Shown: positions 26,829 through 35,445 of the stretch, piece after piece | How the letters are laid out: each line of letters starts with the position of its first letter | Position numbering within the stretch: the first letter of the stretch is position 1 | NCBI GenBank assembly: GCA_020849655.1 | Contig: JADLFU010000110.1 | Location: 1 to 40,480 of the forward strand | Source: Polyangiaceae bacterium | GTDB lineage: Bacteria; Myxococcota_A; Polyangia; Polyangiales; Polyangiaceae | Reading direction: 5' to 3' | DNA: 40,480 nt | Notes under the pieces: model-generated | The model's input: the letters and a program-made list of their open reading frames with translations, nothing else | What the model was told of the DNA's origin: nothing | Databases searched by the model: none | Made by a program: the position numbers and the translations under genes

Positions 26829-27743
26829 ATGCTGAGAGCGATCGGCGTGCTCCTGGCGGCGACCGCCGCCGCGCGCGCGGCCGACGCGCCCCCGCTCGCG
26901 GTCGCGCGCCCCGCGGAGGCCGCGTCGGTCGCCGAGGCGCTGTTCGTCGAGGGGCGCAGGCTGATGGAGGCCGGGCGCCTCGACGAGGCGTGCGCGAAGC
27001 TCGACGAGAGCCAGCGCCTCGATCCGGGCGGCGGCACGCGGATGAACGCGGCGCTCTGCCGCGAGCGACAGGGGCGCCTGGCGACGGCGTGGGCACAGTT
27101 CAAGCTGGCGCTGAGCGACGCCCGCGACGATCGGCGCGACGATCGCGTCGCGTTCGCCGAGCAGCACCTCACCTCGCTCGAGCCTCGCCTGCCGCGCGTC
27201 GTCGTCACCGTCGGCCAGGGCGCCCCGGGCGCGTCGGTGCTGCTCGACGGGCTCGCGCTCGGCCCGGCGGCGCTCGGCGTCGCCGTCCCCGTCGATCCCG
27301 GGCGCCACGAGGTAGTCTTGCGCGCCGACGGCAGCGCGCCGCGCGTGTTCACGTTCGACGCAAAGGAAGGCGTGACCACCCGGCTCACGCTCGAGCCGGC
27401 CGCGCGCGACCACGCGCGCTCCACTCGTCAGCAGCGGGGACTGTTCTCCGCGTCCGCGGGCGCGGCGGCGGTCGTCGCGGGCGGCGCCTTCCTGCTCGTG
27501 GCGCGGTCGCGCCAGGCCGACGCGGACCGCGTGTGCCCCGGCACCTCGTGCTCGGCCGCGCAGGCGGGCGCGGTGGACGACAACGCCTCCGCGCACCGGT
27601 GGGCCCGCGCCGCGGACGTCGCGTTCGTCCTCGGCGCCGCGGGCCTCGCGGTGGGCAGCTACCTCATCGTCACGAGCGGCCCCGCGGTGTCGGCCAGCGC
27701 CGGCCCGGGCGGCGGCTTCGTCGCGCTGTCGAGGAGGTTCTGA
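26829..27743 (+). CDS. Exported TPR-like membrane protein with PEGA-like domain
   Basis: This 304-residue protein has a signal peptide (LLAATAAARAADA) and a TPR-like region (about 33-90, LFVEGRRLMEAGRLDEACAKL). One PEGA-like beta domain (about 118-180, VLLDGLALG) follows, then two hydrophobic helices (about 204-222 and 265-285) around a short Cys-containing loop. The order of parts is that of the longer protein at 11908. ATG 26829 is used; TTG at 26820 (three codons earlier) is an alternative. TATCCT lies at 26805-26810. It follows the FHA-sigma54 activator by 30 bp and may be cotranscribed. Confidence 0.78.
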   Translation: MLRAIGVLLAATAAARAADAPPLAVARPAEAASVAEALFVEGRRLMEAGRLDEACAKLDESQRLDPGGGTRMNAALCRERQGRLATAWAQFKLALSDARDDRRDDRVAFAEQHLTSLEPRLPRVVVTVGQGAPGASVLLDGLALGPAALGVAVPVDPGRHEVVLRADGSAPRVFTFDAKEGVTTRLTLEPAARDHARSTRQQRGLFSASAGAAAVVAGGAFLLVARSRQADADRVCPGTSCSAAQAGAVDDNASAHRWARAADVAFVLGAAGLAVGSYLIVTSGPAVSASAGPGGGFVALSRRF

Positions 27744-27745
27744 CA

Positions 27746-28852
27746 GTGGGCATGAGGGTTGCTTGGCCTCCGGCGTTCATGCGATCACTCTGGGGGGTGT
27801 GTTGGGTTTCTCTCGCGGGGTGCACCGCGGCCGCGCTCGATCTCGACGACAAGCGCGTCGCGGAGACGCACACGTCGAGCGCCGGCGCGCCGGGCGGAGG
27901 GGCCGCGGGCCACGGGGCGGCCGGCGCGCCGGGTGGGGGAGGCGCGAGCGGCGCCAGCGGGCACGCCGCGCAAGCAGGGCAGGGGGGCGAGGGAGGCCAA
28001 GCCAACCAGGGAGGCCAAGTCAACCAGGGAGGCCAAGTCAATCATGGAGGGCAGGGAGGCCAGGTCGACCAGGGAGGTCAGGCGGGGCAGGCGGGCGCGG
28101 CGTGCGGGGGCGGCGATCCGCGCGCGGTCGCGCTGTCCCTGGGCCCTCAGCTGTACTTCCCCCTCGACGATCCTCCGGGCGCGCCGACGGTCGCGGAGCT
28201 GGTCGGAGGGGTCGACGGCCTCGTCGTCGGCGCGGGCGTCGCGCTCGGCGCGCCTCCGGCGTTCGCGTCGGCCTCCAACCAAGGAGCGGCGCGCTTCACG
28301 CCGAGCGCCGTCGGCGCGGGCGTGCGCGTCGGCGGCGCCCTCGATCTCGGCGCCGGCCCGTACACTGTCTCGCTGTTCCTCCGGGTGCGGGGCGACGCCG
28401 GGTGTGTGTACGCCTTCGCCAAGCAGACGTTCTGGGACGAGGGGCTGGGCACCAACGGAGGCACGTCGCTGCACCTGCGCTGCGGCGGCTCGCCGACGCT
28501 GCTGTTCAACCGCGTGCCGACGTCCCAGGTCGAGGCGCTGGGGGAGTACGTGAAGCCTCCGCTCCCCGCGCCCGAGGTGTGGACCCACGTCGTCACCCGC
28601 TACGATCCGACGCAGCTGAAGGGCATGCGGGTGTTCCTCGACGGCGCGCCGTACGAGGGCGCGTCGTCGAGCGGGCTCTCGGGCGGCAGCGTCTCGACGC
28701 CCGCGCCGCTGATGCTCGGCGCCGCGGGGCGCACCACCGGCGCGCCCTTCAACACCCTCCAGGGAGATCTCGACGAGGTCGCCATCTACACGCGCGCGCT
28801 CGACGATCAGGAGATCCGCGCGATCGCGTGCGCCGCCGGCCTCGGGCCGTGA
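27746..28852 (+). CDS. Lipoprotein with LamG/concanavalin-like domain
   Basis: A lipoprotein of 368 residues, or fewer from later starts. The lipobox is SLAGC. A low-complexity linker rich in Gly, Gln and Ala (repeats of QVNQGG, about 28005-28090) leads to a C-terminal LamG-like beta-sandwich. The domain shows the typical YFPLDD, VSLFLRVRG, WTHVVTRYD, MRVFLDG and GDLDEVAIYTRALDDQEI segments. Such domains bind carbohydrate or protein ligands on the surface. GTG 27746 has AGGAGG 8 bases upstream, at the 3' end of the previous gene. ATG 27752 and ATG 27779 are alternatives; the last gives the tidiest lipoprotein signal and would follow a sigma54-like site. Confidence 0.8.
   Translation: MGMRVAWPPAFMRSLWGVCWVSLAGCTAAALDLDDKRVAETHTSSAGAPGGGAAGHGAAGAPGGGGASGASGHAAQAGQGGEGGQANQGGQVNQGGQVNHGGQGGQVDQGGQAGQAGAACGGGDPRAVALSLGPQLYFPLDDPPGAPTVAELVGGVDGLVVGAGVALGAPPAFASASNQGAARFTPSAVGAGVRVGGALDLGAGPYTVSLFLRVRGDAGCVYAFAKQTFWDEGLGTNGGTSLHLRCGGSPTLLFNRVPTSQVEALGEYVKPPLPAPEVWTHVVTRYDPTQLKGMRVFLDGAPYEGASSSGLSGGSVSTPAPLMLGAAGRTTGAPFNTLQGDLDEVAIYTRALDDQEIRAIACAAGLGP
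27747..27763 (+). promoter_or_regulatory. Sigma54-like -24/-12 element
   Basis: TGGGCATGAGGGTTGCT resembles the sigma54 consensus TGGCACG-N4-TTGCW. GG at 27749-27750 and GC at 27761-27762 are separated by exactly 10 bases. Initiation would fall near 27774, just before the ATG at 27779. It overlaps two other candidate start codons of the same gene. Confidence 0.35.
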
Positions 28853-28859
28853 CCGCGCG

Positions 28860-30599
28860 CTACTCGATGTCCGGCGGGGGCGGCGCGATCGCGATGAGGT
28901 TCAGGCCGCCCGGGTACTGGTAGCTCGTGTAGCTGCCGTAGCCCATCACCTGCAGCCCGACGGGTTTGTCAGACTCGAGCGTGTGCGCGCCCTTCTGGCC
29001 CGCGCCTAGCTTCACGCGGGCGACGCCGAAGCCGGACGAGATGGCCGTCGGCTTCGCGGTGATCGGCGCGCCGTCGAGCTTGACCGACGCGCCGTCCGGG
29101 ATGAGCAGATCGGCGTACGACACGTCGTAGTCGTCGGGCGCGAGGAACACATACTTGGTGCGGAACTGCTCGACGGCCGTCACCATGCTCATCGACGGAT
29201 CGCCGAGCTCCTTGCCGGCGCCCGCGCTCGGATCGAGCACCTCCGCGCCTGGCATGAAGGTGCCCACCGCGAACTCGTGATCGCCCTCGACCTCGAAGCT
29301 CGTCTTCACCGTGCCCGACAGCTCGACCACCTGACCGGCGTTGATGGTGGACGGCGCGTTGGCGGGCTTCGAGGGCTTGTAGGTGAGCTGCGTGCCGTCG
29401 ACGTTGCCGTAGATGCGCACGATGTGCCCCGGCGCGTTGCCCCTCGGGCCGGTCATCGGCGAGACGAAGTAGCGCTTGCCCAGCGTCTCGGCCGGGAACA
29501 CCGTCTCCTCCAGGTGATCACACGCCTGCACGCCGTCGGGCGCCTGCGCGCACGGCATGCCAGTCAACACCTGCACCGGCGCCGTCGCCTGCACGAGCGA
29601 GCCGGAGAGATCCGCGGAGGCCTCGCCGACGAGCTCGAGCACGTCCCCCTTGTTGACGGTGAAGCTGACGACCGCGCCCGCGCCGGCCGCCGCGATCCCC
29701 GCGCCGCCGAGCACCTTCGCCGTGCCGGAGAGCTTCACCTTCACCTGGGTGCCGTCGGCCGTGCCGGTGATGACCATGTACGCGCCCATGTTCGCCGCGG
29801 GCCAGCCCTTGCGGATGGTGACGCGGTAGTTGCCAGTCATCGCCGTCGAGGGCAGCAGGATGGAAGCGTCGTTGCTGAAGGAGAAGCAGCCGATCTTCGT
29901 GCCGTAGCTCGGGGACGCGATGTTGTCGCAGGCCTTGTTGCCCGCGCAGCTCGCCCAGCTCTTGCCGGGGGGGCCGCCGGCGCCTTTGTACTCGAGCGCG
30001 TTGAACTGGTAGACGGTGACGGGGCGGGTCGAGGTGAGGTGGTACGCGCCCTTCACGGCGCCGAGGGTCCCGCCGAGCGGCTTCGCGGTGCCGCAGCTGT
30101 CGGCGTCGCCGCCCTTCAGCGCCGGCACCCACGGGAGGTAGATCTTCTCGAGGCTGTTCGGCGCGACGGTGACCGTCTGCCCCACCTTCGTGCCGCCCTG
30201 CTCGACCTCGACGTCGGCGGGCTCGTTGCCGGCGTTGGCGACGATGACCGCGAAGTCGAAGGACGACCACACGTTGTTCGCCGTGACGGTGGGCCAGTAG
30301 TCGCACCCGACGTACGATTTCAGCGAGGCCGCGCCCTCGCAGGTGTTCGGGTCGCCCGTCGGAGGCTGCACGCCGCCGCCCGCGCCCCCGGCGTTGAACG
30401 CGCCGCCCTTGCCGCCCTGCGCGCCGCCGCCGGCCTGCCCGTCGCCGCCCTGCGCGCCGCCGCCCTGCGCGCTCGCGCCCGCGCTCTCCGAGTCGTCGAA
30501 CTTCGATCCCGAGGCGTTCCCGCCGCACGCTCCGACGACGGCGGCGAGCGAGAGGCAGAGCAGCGGCACGACACCACGGATCGGGGAGAAGCTTCGCAT
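28860..30599 (-). CDS. IgGFc-binding-domain-like lipoprotein
   Basis: A 579-residue lipoprotein with signal ending VGAC (Cys25). A Gly/Gln/Ala linker (about 40-80) is followed by a long domain with the layout of the bacterial IgGFc-binding N-terminal family. Typical segments are VANAGNEPADVEVEQGG, VTVAPNSLEKIYLPW, HLTSTRPVTVYQFNALE, AYMVITGTADGTQVKV and VQVLTGMPCA. These are beta-rich repeats named after a mammalian mucin-like protein; in myxobacteria they are presumed surface or adhesion proteins. Cys pairs suggest disulphides. It is convergent with the LamG lipoprotein (7-bp gap). TA-rich boxes lie directly before the ATG at 30599. Confidence 0.82.
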   Translation of the reverse strand: MRSFSPIRGVVPLLCLSLAAVVGACGGNASGSKFDDSESAGASAQGGGAQGGDGQAGGGAQGGKGGAFNAGGAGGGVQPPTGDPNTCEGAASLKSYVGCDYWPTVTANNVWSSFDFAVIVANAGNEPADVEVEQGGTKVGQTVTVAPNSLEKIYLPWVPALKGGDADSCGTAKPLGGTLGAVKGAYHLTSTRPVTVYQFNALEYKGAGGPPGKSWASCAGNKACDNIASPSYGTKIGCFSFSNDASILLPSTAMTGNYRVTIRKGWPAANMGAYMVITGTADGTQVKVKLSGTAKVLGGAGIAAAGAGAVVSFTVNKGDVLELVGEASADLSGSLVQATAPVQVLTGMPCAQAPDGVQACDHLEETVFPAETLGKRYFVSPMTGPRGNAPGHIVRIYGNVDGTQLTYKPSKPANAPSTINAGQVVELSGTVKTSFEVEGDHEFAVGTFMPGAEVLDPSAGAGKELGDPSMSMVTAVEQFRTKYVFLAPDDYDVSYADLLIPDGASVKLDGAPITAKPTAISSGFGVARVKLGAGQKGAHTLESDKPVGLQVMGYGSYTSYQYPGGLNLIAIAPPPPDIE

Positions 30600-30738
30600 C
30601 GGGTAGAGGTATCACGCGCGCGGGCGGCGGGCACAGGGGGGAAGTGGGGGAGTGTGAAGAATGTTGTGCCAGGGGAGCGCGAGCCCCGAGGCGCCAGGGG
30701 CATCGCGCGCGCCGCCGCGGCCGTGGTACGCGCGGCGC

Positions 30739-32220
30739 ATGCTCGACCCCGCGACCTTGCTGACCGAGAGCGCGACCCGCCTCGCCGCGCGCATCCGCGG
30801 CGGAGAGGCGCGCGCGCGGGACATCGTCGACGCCCACATCGAGCAGCTCGAGCGCGCGAACCCTCGGCTCAACGCGGTGGTCGAGACGCGCTTCGCCGAG
30901 GCCCGCGCGGAGGCTGACGCCGCGGATGTCCGCGCCAGGGCCGGCGCGCCGGCCGGGCCGCTCGACGGCGTCCCGTGCACGATCAAGGAGTGCTTCCGGC
31001 TGACGGGCATGCCCAACACCTCGGGCCTCGTCGCGCGTCGCGGGATCGTCGCGCGCGACGACGCGACGACCGTGGCCCGCCTGCGCGCGGCCGGGGCCGT
31101 CCCGCTCGGCGTCACCAACACGAGCGAGCTCTGCATGTGGATGGAGAGCGACAACCGGGTCTACGGCCGCACCGGCAGCGCGCACGATCCGACCCGCACC
31201 GCGGGCGGCAGCTCGGGCGGCGAGGGCGCGATCGTCGGCGCCGGGGCGAGCCCGTTCGGCCTGGGCTCCGACGTCGGCGGGTCCATCCGGATGCCCGCGT
31301 TCTTCAACGGGGTGTTCGGTCACAAACCTACCGGTGGGCTCGTGCCCAACTCCGGCCAGTACCCCGTGGCGAACCCGGGCCCGATGGAGCGCTACGTGGT
31401 GACGGGCCCGCTCGCTCGCCGCGCGGAGGATCTCTTCCCGCTGTTGCGGATCCTCGCCGGCCCGGACGGGCTCGACGGCGGCGCGCGCGCGCTCTCGCTC
31501 GGGGATCCTTCGCACGTCGATCTGCGCGGCCTCGTGGTGCTCGACGTGCGCGAGAAGATCGCGTGGCCGGTCTCGGACGAGCTGCTGGCGGCGCAGGAGC
31601 GCGCGGCGTGGCTGCTCGCGGCGCGGGGCGCGAAGGTGAAGCGGGTGCGCCTGCCTCGCCTCTCCTCGGGGCTCGAGATCTGGTCCGCCGCGATGAGCGC
31701 CGGCGGCGGCGCCTCGTTCGCGGAGCTGCTGGGCGACGGTCGCGCGGTGCGCGCTGCGCCTGAGCTCGCGCGCTGGCTCGCGGGGCGCAGCCCGCACACG
31801 CTCCCGTCGATCGGGCTGGTCGCGCTCGAGAAGGCCACGAAGCTGCTCGGCGAGCGGAACCTCCGCGCGCTCACGCTCGGCCGCGAGCTGAAGGCGGAGC
31901 TCGACGAGCTGCTCGACGATCGCACGGTGATGCTGCTCGCGCCGCACGCCACCGTCGCGCCGAAGCATGGCCACGCGCTGTTGCCGCCCGTGAAATGGGC
32001 CTACACGGCGGTGCTGAACCCGATGCTCCTGCCGATCACGCAGGTGCCGCTCGGGCTGTCGCGCGACGGCGTGCCGCTCGGCGTGCAGGTCATCGGCGGC
32101 GAGGGGCGCGACCACGTCACCATCGCCGTCGCGGAGGAGCTCGAGCGCGCGCTCGGAGGCTGGACGATGCCCGCGTGGCTGCGCTCGTCCGCCGCCTCGC
32201 GCGGGCGGATCAGACGTTGA
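30739..32220 (+). CDS. Amidase-signature enzyme, FAAH-like
   Basis: A 493-residue amidase-signature protein. The Ser-cisSer-Lys triad is visible: Lys83 in CTIKE, Ser158 in GGSSGGEGA and nucleophile Ser182 in GSDVGGSIR. The Ser158-Ser182 spacing of 24 equals that of fatty acid amide hydrolase (Ser217-Ser241). GHKPTGGLVP also follows the FAAH pattern. It should hydrolyse an amide; a lipid or other hydrophobic amide is plausible but unproven. It lacks the context of gatB/gatC, so it is not the glutamyl-tRNA amidotransferase subunit. The ATG at 30739 is closest to the family start, and TACGCG lies 7 bases upstream. Its last 11 bases overlap convergent ychF. Confidence 0.88.
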   Translation: MLDPATLLTESATRLAARIRGGEARARDIVDAHIEQLERANPRLNAVVETRFAEARAEADAADVRARAGAPAGPLDGVPCTIKECFRLTGMPNTSGLVARRGIVARDDATTVARLRAAGAVPLGVTNTSELCMWMESDNRVYGRTGSAHDPTRTAGGSSGGEGAIVGAGASPFGLGSDVGGSIRMPAFFNGVFGHKPTGGLVPNSGQYPVANPGPMERYVVTGPLARRAEDLFPLLRILAGPDGLDGGARALSLGDPSHVDLRGLVVLDVREKIAWPVSDELLAAQERAAWLLAARGAKVKRVRLPRLSSGLEIWSAAMSAGGGASFAELLGDGRAVRAAPELARWLAGRSPHTLPSIGLVALEKATKLLGERNLRALTLGRELKAELDELLDDRTVMLLAPHATVAPKHGHALLPPVKWAYTAVLNPMLLPITQVPLGLSRDGVPLGVQVIGGEGRDHVTIAVAEELERALGGWTMPAWLRSSAASRGRIRR

Positions 32221-33313
32221 ACCGGAAGTGCATCACGTCGCCGTCGCGGACGACGTACTCCTTGCCCTCGGTCGCGAGCTTGCCCGCGTCGCGGCACCTC
32301 GCCTCGCCGCCGAGCGCGACGAAGTCCTCCCACCAGATGACCTCGGCCTTGATGAACCCCCGCTCGAAGTCGGTGTGGATGACGCCGGCCGCCTGCGGCG
32401 CGAGCCAGCCCTTCTTGATGGTCCACGCGCGCACCTCGACCTTGCCGGCCGTGAAGTACGTCGCCAGCCCGAGCAGCTCGTAGCCCGAGCGGATGACGGC
32501 GTGCAGCCCGGGCTCGGAGAGGCCCGCGCTCTTCAGGAACTCGGGGCGGTCGGCGGGATCGAGCTCGGCGATCTGCGCCTCGAGCGCGGCCGAGATCGGC
32601 ACGACGCTCGCCCCCTCCTTCGCCGCGTGCGCGGCGAGCGCCTGGACGTGCCGGTCGGCGAACGGGTCGGCGAGCGCGGCCTCGCTGACGTTGGCGACGT
32701 AGAAGATGGGCTTCGCCGTCAGGAGCCACATCTCGCGCAGCACGGTCGCCGAGTGAGGATCGTCGGGCGCGGCGAACGTGCGCGCGGGCTTGCCCGAGTC
32801 GAGGTGCGCCGCGAGGGGCTCGCACAGCGCGATGGCGGCCTTCTCGAGCGGGGAGTTGCCCTTCGCGAGCTTCTTCGCGCGCTCGAGGCGCTTCTCGACG
32901 CTCTCGAGATCCTTCAGGATGAGCTCGGTGTCGATCGTGGCGACGTCGGCGACCGGGTCGACGCGGTTGTCGACGTGGATCACGTTCGGATCCTCGAAGC
33001 AGCGGACGACGTGCGCGATCGCGTCGACCTCGCGGATGTGGCTGAGGAACTGGTTGCCCATCCCCTCGCCCTGCGACGCGCCGCGCACGAGCCCGGCGAT
33101 GTCGACGAACTTGATGCTCGTCGGCACGACGCGATCGGGCGCGACGATCCTGGCGAGCGCGTCGATGCGGTCGTCGGGCACCGGGATGAGCGCGACGTTC
33201 GGATCCTTCGTGCAGAAGGGGTAGTTGGCGGCCTCCGCGTGGCCTCCGAGCGCGTTGAAGGTGGTGCTCTTGCCGACGTTGGGCAGGCCGACGATGCCGC
33301 ACGCGAATCCCAT
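32210..33313 (-). CDS. ychF: Redox-regulated ATPase YchF (Obg family)
   Basis: A 367-residue YchF/OLA1 protein of normal length. It has the P-loop GLPNVGKST near the N-terminus, DIAGLVRGAS (G3), and NVSE in place of the NKxD specificity motif, the change that makes this group prefer ATP. A coiled region and the C-terminal TGS-like domain end in VRDGDVMHFRFNV. It binds ribosomes and takes part in stress responses in other bacteria. The ATG at 33313 starts the family's MGFACGIVG sequence. It is divergent from the third Ser/Thr kinase, about 75 bp away. Confidence 0.95.
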   Translation of the reverse strand: MGFACGIVGLPNVGKSTTFNALGGHAEAANYPFCTKDPNVALIPVPDDRIDALARIVAPDRVVPTSIKFVDIAGLVRGASQGEGMGNQFLSHIREVDAIAHVVRCFEDPNVIHVDNRVDPVADVATIDTELILKDLESVEKRLERAKKLAKGNSPLEKAAIALCEPLAAHLDSGKPARTFAAPDDPHSATVLREMWLLTAKPIFYVANVSEAALADPFADRHVQALAAHAAKEGASVVPISAALEAQIAELDPADRPEFLKSAGLSEPGLHAVIRSGYELLGLATYFTAGKVEVRAWTIKKGWLAPQAAGVIHTDFERGFIKAEVIWWEDFVALGGEARCRDAGKLATEGKEYVVRDGDVMHFRFNV

Positions 33314-33388
33314 GACGGGCGCGTGCTACACCTCGTCTCGCCAGGTTTCCATGTCCATCGCGCCCGCGCTCCCCACGAGTGACGCGCC

Positions 33389-34567
33389 GTGAGGCTCGAT
33401 CTCGAGCGCCCCGAGTCGCTGGTCGGCGCGCGCCTCGCGGGGAGGTTCGACGTCGTGCGCGTGCTCGGCCAGGGTGGGATGGGCGTGGTCGTCGCGGCGC
33501 GCCACCGCGGGCTCGGCCGGCAGGTCGCGATCAAGCTGCTGAAGGGCGGCGCGCACGCGGAGGCGCACGCGAGGTTCCGCCGGGAGGCCAGCATCGCCGC
33601 GCGCCTCGTGAGCGATCGCGTCGCGCGCGTCTCCGACGCGGATCTGCTCCCCGACGGGACGCCGTTCATGGTGATGGAGCTCGCCGACGGGGGCTCCCTC
33701 GCGGACGTGCTCGCCTCTGACGGCGCGGTGCCGATCGCGGTGGCGGTGGCCTGGGTGATCGACGCGTGCGAGGCGCTCGCCGAGGCCCACGCGCGCGGCG
33801 TCGTGCACCGCGATCTCAAGCCGTCGAACCTCCTGCTGACGGGCGGCGCGCGCCCGCACGTGAAGGTGAGTGACTTCGGGGTCTCGGCGGACGCGGGCGA
33901 CGACGAGCTGACGCGCGTGGGCGCGACCATCGGCTCGCCGTCGTACATGTCACCCGAGCAGATCGACGATCCGCGCTGGCTCGACGGGCGCAGCGATCTG
34001 TTCGCGCTCGGCGTCGTCCTGTTCGAGCTGCTCGGCAAGGCGCGCCCCTTCGACGCGCGGAGCGTCTCGGGGACGCTGACGCGCGTGACCTCCCACCCCC
34101 CGCCCGATCTCGCGGCGCTGCGTCGAGACGCGCCGGTGGGCCTCGTCGCGGTGGTCGAGCGCGCGCTCGCGAAGCGGCGCCAGGAGCGGTACCAGACCGC
34201 GCTCGAGCTGGCCTCCGCGCTCGCGCCCTTCGCGGGGGAGGGCGCCCACCTCGCCGTCGCGCGGGTCGCGCGCGCGGCGGCCCTGCCGTCCGAGGAGCGC
34301 TGGCCCGGTGTCGCGCCGGCCCGACGCGCGGCGGAGGGGGGACCAGCGACGACCATGAGCGGCGCGGGGGCGCTCTCGGCGCGCGCCACCCGCGCGCCAC
34401 AGCCCTCTCGAGGTGTGTTGATATTGTTGCTAGTGGGCGTCGGCGCGCTCGCGGCGTGGGCCTGGCGGGCGGCGACCGCTCGCCCCCACGCGGCCTCGCC
34501 GGTCGTCGCGGCGTCGAGCGCCCCGTCCGCGAGCGCCGCCCCGGCGCCCCAGCTTCCCGCGCCTTGA
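33389..34567 (+). CDS. Ser/Thr protein kinase with single C-terminal transmembrane helix
   Basis: A 392-residue Hanks-type kinase. The domain (about 18-285) has GQGGMGVV (27-34), Lys49, HRDLKPSN with Asp142, SDFG with Asp162, and GSPSYMSPEQ. It is catalytically complete. One transmembrane helix lies at about 343-360, followed by a short Ala/Pro/Ser tail of about 30 residues. No outer sensor domain is present, so sensing must rely on partners. The GTG at 33389 begins it. The first codons of the membrane helix are unusually rare for this genome (TTG ATA TTG TTG CTA). It is convergent with drmC; the 107-bp gap is the likely left border of the defence block. Confidence 0.92.
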   Translation: MRLDLERPESLVGARLAGRFDVVRVLGQGGMGVVVAARHRGLGRQVAIKLLKGGAHAEAHARFRREASIAARLVSDRVARVSDADLLPDGTPFMVMELADGGSLADVLASDGAVPIAVAVAWVIDACEALAEAHARGVVHRDLKPSNLLLTGGARPHVKVSDFGVSADAGDDELTRVGATIGSPSYMSPEQIDDPRWLDGRSDLFALGVVLFELLGKARPFDARSVSGTLTRVTSHPPPDLAALRRDAPVGLVAVVERALAKRRQERYQTALELASALAPFAGEGAHLAVARVARAAALPSEERWPGVAPARRAAEGGPATTMSGAGALSARATRAPQPSRGVLILLLVGVGALAAWAWRAATARPHAASPVVAASSAPSASAAPAPQLPAP

Positions 34568-34674
34568 GCCACGAGAGCGCGGGGCGCGCGTCCGACGCGT
34601 GACCTCCACCGCCCTTCCTGCGGCGCCAACGGCCGCTTCCACAGCCACGCGGGTCGGAGCGAGGTGTTCCTCGT

Positions 34675-35445
34675 TCACGGTGCGCTCCAGTCGTGAACGA
34701 GCCCCGCCTCGATCAACCCCAACCACTGCCCCGCCAGGTAGCTCGCGAAGCTCGCGTCCTCGATCAACACCCCCACCTCGATGTTCCGCTCCTGCCCGCG
34801 CTGCGTGAAATTCGCGCTCGACACGAACGCCCTCACCCCGTCCACCACCACGCACTTCGCGTGCAGGCTGCACCACGGCGGCCCCGGCTGGAGCGCCCGC
34901 TTGTCATAGTAGATCCTCGGCCGAGGCTCCCCGAACGGCCAGTTGTCCTTCAAGAACGCCCCCAGGTGCGCGGCCAGGTGCGCCTCCTGGGCCACCCCTC
35001 GCTCGATCTGCGGCACGTCCACGAAGAACCGCGTCTCCACCGCGTGCGCCGCCATGGCGCCGTGCAGCGGCGCGAGCACGTCGCGGGCGTGGTCGAAGCT
35101 GTACCCAGCCAACACGACGCTCTCCCGGGCTCCCTCGAAGAGGGCACGCAACACCACCGCGGTGTCCCGCGCCGTCCCCGCTGACGCCTCGGGCCCCGTC
35201 CACACGAGCTCGGGCGTGGGCTTCCGGTCCTCGCGCTCGGCCAGCGTCACATGGAGCACCGCGAGGCACGCAGCCGTCTTGTGCCCGGCGAGCGCGCCCT
35301 CGATCGCGTCGAGCTGGTGCCGCACCCCGAACCCGACGAGCGATGCCCGGTCGACCGGCGGCCGCAGCAGGCCCGACGCGACCGCGGCGCGGAGCTGCTC
35401 GAGCACCGTCGTGCTGACCTGCTTGAGGCTCGCCCGCTCAGCCAT
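34675..35445 (-). CDS. drmC: DISARM protein DrmC (phospholipase D-like)
   Basis: A 256-residue protein with a single HKD motif, H195-A-K197-x4-D202, followed by SSANFTQRGQERNIEVGVLI. This is the phospholipase D-superfamily active-site block; only one copy is present, so a dimer would form the full site. The N-terminal part is helical (LKQVSTTVLEQLR), and VVLAGYSF starts the PLD-like sheet. This length and pattern fit DrmC of DISARM, where it is the least essential core gene in tested systems. Its ATG at 35445 overlaps the drmB stop (TGATG). An upstream extension of the open frame was rejected because it lies inside drmB. Confidence 0.9.
   Translation of the reverse strand: MAERASLKQVSTTVLEQLRAAVASGLLRPPVDRASLVGFGVRHQLDAIEGALAGHKTAACLAVLHVTLAEREDRKPTPELVWTGPEASAGTARDTAVVLRALFEGARESVVLAGYSFDHARDVLAPLHGAMAAHAVETRFFVDVPQIERGVAQEAHLAAHLGAFLKDNWPFGEPRPRIYYDKRALQPGPPWCSLHAKCVVVDGVRAFVSSANFTQRGQERNIEVGVLIEDASFASYLAGQWLGLIEAGLVHDWSAP

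Noticed and set aside
29518-32115. An 865-codon minus-strand open frame spanning two genes
   Set aside because: It overlaps the IgGFc-like lipoprotein in another frame and the amidase in antisense; the residue composition is that of a shadow frame.
30739-32220. GatA subunit of the Asp/Glu-tRNA amidotransferase
   Set aside because: No gatB or gatC nearby, and the motif details and spacing follow FAAH.
34568-34674. tRNA or attachment site at the left border of the defence block
   Set aside because: No cloverleaf or direct repeat could be seen in this short gap.
34675-35445. PLD-domain protein as a stand-alone nuclease or toxin
   Set aside because: Its coupling to drmB and its single-HKD layout fit DrmC of DISARM better.
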